Shown: positions 56,834 through 64,000 of the stretch, piece after piece
Numbering within the stretch: position 1 is the stretch's first letter
How the letters are laid out: each line of letters opens with the position of its first letter
Source: Diplolepis rosae
Taxonomy: Eukaryota; Arthropoda; Insecta; Hymenoptera; Diplolepididae
Direction: 5' to 3'
Assembly (NCBI GenBank): GCA_030998225.1
Contig: JAPYXD010000308.1
Span: 7,760,001 to 7,824,000 of the forward strand
DNA length: 64,000 nt
Made by a program: the position numbers and the translations under genes
Notes under the pieces: generated by a model
Database searches by the model: none
The model's input: only the letters and a program-made list of their open reading frames with translations
Told to the model about the DNA's origin: nothing

Positions 56834-57848
56834 ACGGAAAGTTACAGTCAAAAAAAAAATTTTTTCATCAAAAAATAAATAAAAATGAAAGAATTCTACA
56901 GTACCAGTCAGCGAAGCCTGTAATTTGATTAACCTGCGAAGCATTTATGCAGTCCAGCAGGATAAACTTACCTCAAAGAGATAAGGCGCTCCCGACAAAA
57001 TGGCTAGCGCGAGAAAAATAATCATGAGAAGAGAAGAAACAGTAAGCAGTATGGCACCGAGCATGCAACCTGACACCACAGCATAGAGGAAGAACAACGA
57101 TCCGCCTCTTTACGTCAATGGGAGCGACTAGATGGCCAGCACGCCTATCATCGTCAGCAACATTCTCACCAGTATGTTTTCCTGATCAAAAGTTCGTTCC
57201 ATTTTTATTGAAAGTTAATAATAAAAGCTTAATTAAAAGAAATTCATTTCTCTTAATTAAGAATTAATAATAAATAATTTTATTTAAAAAAAAAAAAAAA
57301 GTAAGAGGAAGAAAATTTAATATTAAAATTAATTAAGGGACAACGAACCTTTGACCAACAAAACACTAGTAATTATAGAAGTATGAATAATATATATGTA
57401 CGCATATGTATAGATTATTGAAAAAGAAAACCCTATAGGGTATACACATATAATTTTACACACATATGCCTACATAGATATGTGGATAATACTAAAAATA
57501 TTTAGTCAAATTAAAAATAGTCAGCAAACTTAAACACTATTTAAGATAGAAAAAGGAAATGGCTTGGAAGGATAAATCAAAGAAAATAAAATGTATTGAA
57601 TTGATACAATTACAAACCCCACGAAATAATTATGAGAACAAAAAAAAATAAAATTCTATTAAATTGAATCAAATCAATACATTCTACCGATTGATCAGTT
57701 TAAATTCCTAATATATATTTAAATGTTCAAAAAAGAGAAATAACAGGGTTTTACAAGCCAAAATCTGTAAATACTACACATATAAAATATACATAAAATA
57801 CGTAAAACATACACACACAAACACATACAACAAAACCACACGAACACG
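56834..57848. other. AT-rich part of the 3' cassette
   Basis: No supported coding region on either strand; A-rich tracts and short CA/TA repeats. It would be the 3' flank (or 3' UTR) of the antisense gene candidate. Confidence 0.5.
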
Positions 57849-57946
57849 TCAGATCCGTGGATGATACGGAGAATTCCGCAGTCCTGGAAACGCCCGATGT
57901 CCTCTGATCACTGGCCGACGGCAGTAAATTACCTCACGCCGCGGTA
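57849..57946 (-). CDS. antisense gene candidate, exon 5 (terminal)
   Basis: Preceded in the minus direction by the acceptor GTCTTTTTCAG. It continues in phase from exon 4 (G + TA CCG CGG...) and reads 32 codons of basic sequence (VPRREVIYCRRPVIRGHR) to TGA at 57851-57849. The in-phase join followed by a stop in a GC-richer block supports a real exon. Confidence 0.5.
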
Positions 57947-58036
57947 CTGAAAAAGACAAATAATTAATAAAAAATCTAAAATTTGAAAAGAAAAAGGGTA
58001 GTACCAAACAAAAAAAAGGGAAAGGAGTTTAATTAC

Positions 58037-58143
58037 CTTCGTAACTAGCCAGTAAGGACCCGCAGGAACATCGAACAGGCTCCGACGTCGATATCCTCAC
58101 GTATCGTCCACAGCGACAGAACCTATCTTCGGTACCCTGGACG
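58037..58143 (-). CDS. antisense gene candidate, exon 4
   Basis: A 107 bp exon-like block. Acceptor TTTGTTTTCAG before 58143 and donor GAAG/GTAATT after 58037. The peptide includes FCRCGRYVRISTSEPVRCSC, a CxC...CxC zinc-ribbon-like pattern. It joins exon 3 in phase 2 (GG+C) and exon 5 in phase 1. GC-rich compared with the flanking introns. Confidence 0.55.
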
Positions 58144-58250
58144 CTGAAAACAAACAATGAATTATAAAGAAATGAACAATGAATCAAAATATATATACAC
58201 AAACAATAATAATAAAAATAATGATAGTAATAAAAAAAAATGATATTTAC

Positions 58251-58572
58251 CCCAGACAAATGTCAGAAGGAACCGAATGGCAGCAAACTCGGCGATACTG
58301 CGCAGGCAAGGGCGAGATTTCCTCCACCACCAGTCGGTTCAACCTTTCTACTATGTGAAGGGACTCCCGACAAGCCTCCGCCAGAGTGTGCAGATCAACA
58401 TGCACACTTCGCTCGAGTCCACGGTTTGCTCCACCACTCGACTGTTCTCCTGACACCAGTTCCTGCGTCAGGAACCATAAAAAACGCATCCAAGGCACCA
58501 AAGAGGAGGTTAAGTTGTACACCTGCCTCATAGAGCTGGCAGGTGGAATTTGAGGCGCACGAATATAAGAAC
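58251..58572 (-). CDS. antisense gene candidate, exon 3
   Basis: A 322 bp block with strong acceptor TTTTTTTCTTTTCAG and donor GGG/GTAAAT. It is open for 107 codons: RAPQIPPASSMRQVYNLTSS, then LTQELVSGEQSSGGANRG, LHTLAEACRESLHIVERLNR and CCHSVPSDICLG. No known domain recognised. Composition (about half G+C) contrasts sharply with the AT-rich provirus and introns. Confidence 0.55.
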
Positions 58573-58698
58573 CTGAAAAGAAAAAAAGAATTTTAATTAA
58601 TTGCACATATGCATAAGAAGCAACTAAACAAAATTAGTAATAAAAACAACGACATTGGAATTCAAAAAAATAAATTAAGAGCATCAGCCACACACATG

Positions 58699-59160
58699 TC
58701 AACAGATTCCTACGAAGAACCCTCGAAGCTGAAAATCGGCAGCCTTCAACAAAATTTGCCGTTTAAGGGCAAGGGATGACACACTCAGCAAAAACCCCGT
58801 GCGACGAGCATCCAACCTATGAATTACCGTGAAGTCCGAAACAGACACAGACCATCCAAAAAGTTCGGAACAACAAGCCGCGAAGGTTGAGAGAATAGTA
58901 TCCGCCCTGACACCCCAAACAGCAACGTGGTAAATCCCTAAGCGCTCCTCTATCGACGAAATGCGCAGAGATAAACTATCCGATCTCGAAACGCATCGCC
59001 CAGCACCAGTCGAGAAATCAAAGAAATTTATATATGCATCTGAAGAACTGCCAGAAGAAGACGCGTCTCCCCCGTTAACCGGATATTGCTGAGCCACATC
59101 ATCCAGCAATGATAAATCAAAATCAGCAACGGCCTCTTCAGATCCAAGAACGTCCATCAT
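58699..59160 (-). CDS. antisense gene candidate, exon 2 / ORF
   Basis: An ORF of 153 codons from ATG 59160, open further upstream to 59277. It has an acidic Ser-rich N-terminus (DDVAQQYPVNGGDASSSGSS), then a compact C-terminal region (VAVWGVRADTILSTFAACCS, FTVIHRLDARRTGFLLSVSS) that faintly recalls the RRM-like fold of retroelement ORF1 proteins. It reaches TGA at 58699. The only in-phase donor towards exon 3 is a weak ATCT/GTTGAC, so this junction is uncertain. Confidence 0.45.
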   Translation of the reverse strand: MMDVLGSEEAVADFDLSLLDDVAQQYPVNGGDASSSGSSSDAYINFFDFSTGAGRCVSRSDSLSLRISSIEERLGIYHVAVWGVRADTILSTFAACCSELFGWSVSVSDFTVIHRLDARRTGFLLSVSSLALKRQILLKAADFQLRGFFVGIC

Positions 59161-59310
59161 TCGGCCCGAGAAGTAACAAAAAAGGGAAACAACGAAGGCA
59201 CTCGCGAAGACACTTTTGAGGAATAATGGGAATAAACCGAAGCTATTATATAACACACCCCACTTAACGAAACACAAAAAAAAACAGAAGGAAGGAGAAG
59301 ATCACTCACC

Positions 59311-59431
59311 TAGATCACGAGGTACCCCAAGATCCACCAACAGATTGTAGGGCAAATGAGAGTTGTTTTCAATCCAAAGGGAGTAGGGGATGGTGGCTGA
59401 CCCGCTCGAAGATGATCCCTGGTTCTCCATG
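59311..59431 (-). CDS. antisense gene candidate, exon 1
   Basis: ATG at 59431 opens 40 codons (MENQGSSSSGSATIPYSLWI...) and runs into a consensus donor CTAG/GTGAGT at 59311. Joining to exon 2 in frame would require a poor acceptor (GATCTGAAG near 59140), so it may be an alternative first exon or the gene may be damaged. Confidence 0.4.
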
Positions 59432-59474
59432 GTTAATTATTAACTGACAGCTAACACATCTTCGACACAAAAGA

Positions 59475-59804
59475 GTGCAGCTGCCCATCTCACAAACTGA
59501 TGATGATCACAAAATCTTACTATGCACAATTGGAACTGAAGAAATTAATAAACTAAATTATGAAGAATATGAGACAAATGCAAGGAATAGTATCACTTAC
59601 CTGAATCGCTTGGGACTTCTGGATGACACAAGACACGATACACTAGACATAACAAAAATACACTCATTTCACAGAATCCGCACAAATATAGAAAACGATA
59701 ACTTGCGAAAAATAAGATTAAATTCAAACAAGAATAAGGAAAATAAACTGATCGTTATTAACAATAAAATGAGTTACGAGCGTCAATCGCCAACTAATTA
59801 CTAA
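59475..59804 (+). CDS. 109-codon plus-strand ORF before the polypurine tract
   Basis: No recognised family. Hydrophilic, Asn/Lys-rich (EEINKLNYEEYETNARNSIT), with a GTG at the open edge and no good Met start. Position between the cassette and the 3' LTR might make it an accessory exon, but AT-driven chance is equally possible. Confidence 0.25.
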   Translation: MQLPISQTDDDHKILLCTIGTEEINKLNYEEYETNARNSITYLNRLGLLDDTRHDTLDITKIHSFHRIRTNIENDNLRKIRLNSNKNKENKLIVINNKMSYERQSPTNY

Positions 59805-59808
59805 CTTT

Positions 59809-59846
59809 TGTCATCGAGGACGATGACTATTCTAAGGAGGGAGGAC
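59809..59846 (+). promoter_or_regulatory. polypurine tract, second copy of duplicated region
   Basis: AAGGAGGGAGGAC abuts the TGTTAC of the 3' LTR; the preceding TGTCATCGAGGACGATGAC repeats 56796-56814. Confidence 0.8.
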
Positions 59847-61583
59847 TGTTACATCCCGTAAAAATTAATAGAAATTTAAAAATCGCGCCTACAGCAAGGC
59901 AACCCGACATACAACCAGGCGATTGACGAACGTAACTCACATCACTGCGATGATAACTACTTGTCGATAGGATAATTACCTGAGATCGACAAGGCAGTTG
60001 AATTGCATAGAATAGGAAAACTACCTTACCGTCGGTAATGTAGAGAACCAAGCCAATATAAAATTAATAATTATTTAATAAAAATAACAATAATATTCAT
60101 TATTGTTAAGAACAGCCATTAAATGATTGGTAATAATAATCAAACAACAGCACATAATAATCAGCGATAACCAATAATGGATAATCAATCAATAATATCA
60201 ATCATATTATTGGGGATCCGCAAATTAGCTTGAATAATATTTTAGAATATAAACACCAAAAATTCATGTACTTCATAAATAATATAAGAATATAAACCAA
60301 GTTGTAAAATAATAGATGAGTCAGTGCAATTATGACCTAGTACAATTGCACCGACCTGTCAACATATATATATTAAATAACATAGCTGAAAAGACGAGAG
60401 AAAGAGATACCGCACCGAGCATCAATGGACTTTGATCCCGATAGTATGACCTGCGTGAGAACTAGCCGCGAGTTCACGAGTTTCCGCGACTGTCAGCAAG
60501 CATGGTCATCGACATTGCCGCCAGACGCGTGCCGATCAACAAATTATCACTGTACGTGCCGATCTACAAATTAGCAACGTACGTGCCGATCACTCTCCCA
60601 CTATGGGAATAATCAATAATATATAAACCCCAGATTTACCTCTGGAGGTTGTCTTTTCGCTAGTAGCTGTTCAGTCTTCAAGATCTTAACGTCGGTAATC
60701 ACTCCGTCCGCAAGTCATACTGTCGGTGTCACGAATTGACCCTTCGATATTCGTAAATCGGTATCTTACACAAGGAATACCTCGGTACTTGGTAAATAAA
60801 ATCCCTGGTCCTTAAGTGGTGCAAGTCCGGTGGTCGTGAATTGATAAGTGCCGTTAAATACGTGTATCGTCGTATTAAGTCGAGTTCTGAGAGTTAAATC
60901 TACAGAAAACGAACTTAACCAGTGTTTAGCAAGCAAGTTGGATTGTCTGATACGCTTCCTGTACTACTTGACTAGCACTACTTAACTCCAGCCAGGATTG
61001 TGCCGTTATCCATCTATCAACAAGGAGAAATATACGACAAAACTCTTTCTCTTGCCTTCTCAAGCAAGGAAAAAGCGTAAGTTATATATATAAACATCTC
61101 AAAACTTATTATATTAACTATAACGCCATCTCAAAACCTGTATTAATAACTTGTAGACGCACACACTTAAACGCGGAAGTCACATATATAGGCATCTCAA
61201 AACCTGTATTATTGACTTATATAGAAGCGCACTTTTAATGCGTGAGTTACATATAATATAGGCATCTCAAAACCTGTATTACTAACTCATAAACGCATAA
61301 AACCCTTAATATTGCCTTCTCATCCTGAGAAGTAGTATAAGTCATACACATAAGCATCTCAAAACTTATTGTATATCTATCTTTTAATTAATAAAGCTTG
61401 TACACCGCAATATAACCAAATTTGTTATTATTGTGAACAACTCGAGCCGCATAGGTTTGACTAGTGACCACGATCCCACAAAAATATAAATAATCAGAAT
61501 TTACCACTCTGATTTAATCAGCAAACTTTCCTCCCTATTCTTAATTTTCCCAACCTACCCTCGCCTTAGCTCGGGACGTAACA
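59847..61583 (+). repeat. element 3 3' LTR
   Basis: Partner of 44036-45874 with the same ends, TATA region and AATAAA (61390-61395). It is shorter by deletion in the 27 bp repeats and in the GGCATCTCAAAACC repeat block. Confidence 0.95.
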
Positions 61584-61628
61584 CTAAATTTTTTTTTCAT
61601 TTCAAATGAAAAAAGAAATTCAATTTAC

Positions 61629-62066
61629 TTAAGGAGACTAGGAAGTCAAAGAATCGATTTTTTTTTATTGCATTTTTCAATAGCATTACTATTCAAAAGG
61701 TAAATGCCAAAGTTTTAAATCTTTTGCATTAAAAATGAAAAAATGAGAGACAAAAAGGCTGACCGCCTTTCGTAAAAATTGACGGGCCGCAGGAAATAGA
61801 AGCTTATTTTATTTTTTTTCCGTTTTGCAGTGATTGCAAAAAAACGGAGGTTCAGATCGGTTTGAAAATTTTTCTGCTTTTTTATATTTGTTTAATTGTT
61901 TATTTAATTATATAATTGTATATTGGAATTTTTCAATAAAAAAATATGTTTTGTATCTTATTCAATTATTATGAATAACCCATGAAAACAAAATTATTTA
62001 TATCTTGATATTTTCTGTTTAATTAGACTTTGAAAATAGGACTAGTTTGACTTCCTAGTCCCCTTA
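61629..62066. mobile_element. MITE with TTAA flanks
   Basis: TTAAGGAGACTAGGAAGTCAAA at the left and TTTGACTTCCTAGTCCCCTTAA at the right form inverted ends bounded by TTAA on both sides, the target preference of piggyBac-type elements. 438 bp, no ORF. Confidence 0.6.
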
Positions 62067-62990
62067 AAGCTCTATCAGCCTTAAAGAGCACATTCCCATC
62101 ATTCACTCGCGCTTCGCGCTCGATTTTCTGTATACGTTTCTGTAACTTTCTAATCATTTGCAAGATTAAAAAAAAATCTATTTTCTTCCAAATATTTCAA
62201 AAAGGAAAAGAATTCATAGACTCTTTTAAAGGAACCGATTTTTTGTATTATCGCTTATTTTGTATCTCACATATTTTGTTTAAAAAATGGAATTTTTGAT
62301 TTTCAATATTGTTTTCTTAAAACCAAAACATAAAATATACATCTTGTCAAAAAATGGCCTACTGAGAATTTGTCGACCTCATTTAGGCAAATAATTTCCC
62401 ATCTCAACGTTTTTTTCGTATGTCACATTTTGTTCAAATAATGGAATTTTTGAATTTTAATCGTATTTTTTAAATTAAAATGAAAAATATACATTTTATC
62501 AGAAACTATATCTGAAAATATTTGTATATATTATTGAAACGAACAATTTTCCAATCTTACGTTTTTTTCGTATTTCACATATTTTAGTTAAAAAATTGAA
62601 CTTTGGATTTTCAATAGTATTTTTTTGAATTTAAAAGAAAAATATACATCTTATGGAAAAATCTTGCATTATGATAATTTATTAATTAATTATATTAATT
62701 TTTAAAAATATTTTATTAATCATTTATGAAAAAAGTTGATTTATTTTTACTTGAGTAAAGCTCAAAAACTTTATTGACGACACTTACTCTCACAAGCTCT
62801 GAATAACTCTTGCAGTCACTATATAAGAAAGTTCCAAGTTTAATGTCTGAGGATTGTAAGCGAGCGTCTGCATGATTCAACGTAAGCGTATCGTACTATA
62901 TATAAGTGTAGTTATTAGGTTTATATATGTAAGGTTATATGATTAAGTGTATAATTGTGATTTAAAATATGATTGCCCTAGCGAACTGGC
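62067..62990. other. AT-rich intergenic DNA
   Basis: No gene. A degenerate tandem repetition of CGTATNTCACATTTTGTT plus AAAAATGGAATTTTTGATTTTCAAT occurs about every 130-190 bp (62268, 62418, 62569). Confidence 0.5.
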
Positions 62991-63560
62991 TGAACGGTAG
63001 CTTTACTCTGTACCGTAAAGCTATCGTAAAGCTATCGTAAAGTAGCATTATAACTCATGAATGAGGAAAAATAAACATTCAAAATGTTTTTATCCTTATC
63101 CTACGTTGAAAATAACGTTAACTGGTAATTGAAATATGCAATAATTTTATTTATTTACGCTAAAAATTGAAAAAAACATAATATCTGTCATTCAAGACAG
63201 TGCAGTGGTTCATCACTTTCCATGTCTTCACCGTCAGGATTGAATATTTGTTAGAGTGAGATGAAAGTATAGTTGTGTCTCACTCCAACCAATGGTAAAC
63301 TTTAACGGAGAAGTTCCACAAAAGGTGAACCACTGCACTGCCTTCAATGACAGGTATAATGTTTTTTTAAATTTTTGGCGTAAATAAATAAAATTATTGC
63401 ATATTTCAATTACCAGTTAACGTTATTTTCAACGTAGAATAAGGACTAAAACATTTTGAATGTTTATTTTGCCTTATTCATGAGTTATAATGCTACTTTA
63501 CGATAGCTTTACGATAGCTTTACGATAGCTTTACGGTACAGTTTAAAGCTACCGTTCAAG
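62991..63560. mobile_element. foldback MITE with repeat-bearing inverted arms
   Basis: The left arm (62991-63215) and right arm (63335-63560) are inverted copies. The ends read TGAACGGTAGCTTTA and TAAAGCTACCGTTCA. Each arm has 2-3 tandem GTAAAGCTATC units and a shared GTTAACTGGTAATTGAAATA block. Inner edges carry GCAGTGGTTCA and its complement. No ORF. Confidence 0.8.
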
Positions 63561-64000
63561 TTACAACTGAATGGTATGAATGTATTTGTATGCTGTTTCT
63601 GTATGTATGTATCGGATGACTAATGGCAGGCTCTCGAGGTAAGAATTTTTTTTTTTTGAGAGAACTATACCATTGCCAGTTAAAATAATACGCCCGATGC
63701 TCATTTTAATCAACTACGGTTTGAAGCACCTCAAGCGTCGGTGATATACTTACATCATGTTAACCCACTGACGCATGTTGGTGCCCTGTCGTCGATAACG
63801 TTTTACTCAACTCCTTACTATTCCCTATGTAACGCTTATTGTTATTCACTTTGCGTGAATTAGGTATTTATCAAATTCATTTTACCCGACAAGGATTTAA
63901 TAGATGTTCAAATGTCCTTATGTCCCAAGTTTAATCGACAGAGTTGAGTAAAATTACTTCAACTATTTTTCTCCGTGTATCAATATTTTGATAAATATTT
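63561..64000. other. no supported feature
   Basis: Nothing recognised; the last bases include TTTTTCTCCGTGTA, like ends of some insect repeats (compare ACACGGAGAAAAA at 17030). Confidence 0.4.

Larger units (their letters stand above)
44036..61583 (+). mobile_element. 17.5 kb endogenous-retrovirus-like element (element 3)
   Basis: Long LTRs (1839 and 1737 bp) and a CTAA target duplication (44032-44035 and 61584-61587). Plus-strand order: primer site, 2 kb leader with an extra protease-like ORF, gag, protease, RT/RNase H, long acidic linker, macro-like segment, integrase, dsRNA-binding ORF, env, a 3 kb cassette with antisense exon-like ORFs, polypurine tract, LTR. This is more than twice the usual 7-8 kb errantivirus length. 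LTRs are highly similar outside indels, so insertion is fairly recent. Two stops in pol and a frameshift in env inactivate this copy. Confidence 0.95.

Noticed and set aside
58240..58533. 97-codon plus-strand ORF
   Set aside because: Lies opposite exon 3 of the antisense gene candidate; the minus strand has splice signals and the better protein-like composition.

Overview
The window looks like transposon-packed DNA from an insect nuclear genome. It is very AT-rich and holds degraded mariner transposases, insect-type Ty3/gypsy and errantivirus-like LTR elements, foldback elements, tRNA-derived SINEs and a protein-primed DNA polymerase remnant of Polinton/adintovirus type. A hymenopteran is plausible but not shown. 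I see no convincing single-copy host gene, no rRNA and no CRISPR. Nearly all coding capacity belongs to mobile elements.

Layout. 1-7.4 kb: degraded DNA with two mariner remnants, a foldback repeat (2303-3600) and a MITE (4011-4652). 7.46-16.79 kb: a near-perfect giant palindrome with 3.8 kb arms, bounded by shorter imperfect inverted repeats. Each arm carries a broken B-family DNA polymerase fragment, a nested inverted-repeat element and an intact 71-73 residue ORF. 17.08-17.81 kb: a MITE. 17.895-24.497 kb: a young Ty3/gypsy element on the minus strand, with 305/304 bp LTRs, a GTGG target duplication, a tRNA-Trp primer site, and gag and pol with two frameshifts. 25.895-40.889 kb: an older errantivirus-like element (LTRs of 176/175 bp). 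A 7.3 kb foldback element built of about 250 bp tandem repeats is inserted in its leader, and a deleted mariner is inserted in its integrase. 41-43.7 kb: a hammerhead-ribozyme-like motif, two tRNA-derived SINEs and a degenerate mariner. 44.036-61.583 kb: a 17.5 kb endogenous-retrovirus-like element with 1.84/1.74 kb LTRs and a CTAA target duplication. 61.6-63.6 kb: two MITE/foldback elements.

The 17.5 kb element is the most interesting part. Beyond gag, protease, RT, RNase H, integrase and env it appears to carry: (i) a protease-like ORF without the catalytic DTG upstream of gag; (ii) a long acidic linker and a macro-domain-like segment between RNase H and integrase; (iii) a separate 197-residue ORF between pol and env with a clear double-stranded-RNA-binding domain followed by a CCHC zinc knuckle; (iv) a 3 kb cassette between env and the 3' LTR, flanked by a direct duplication of the polypurine-tract region. 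On the antisense strand this cassette contains GC-richer exon-like ORFs with canonical splice signals separated by AT-rich introns. The dsRNA-binding and macro-type modules suggest antagonism of RNA interference and of ADP-ribosylation signalling. That role is inference; the domain assignments rest on sequence pattern.
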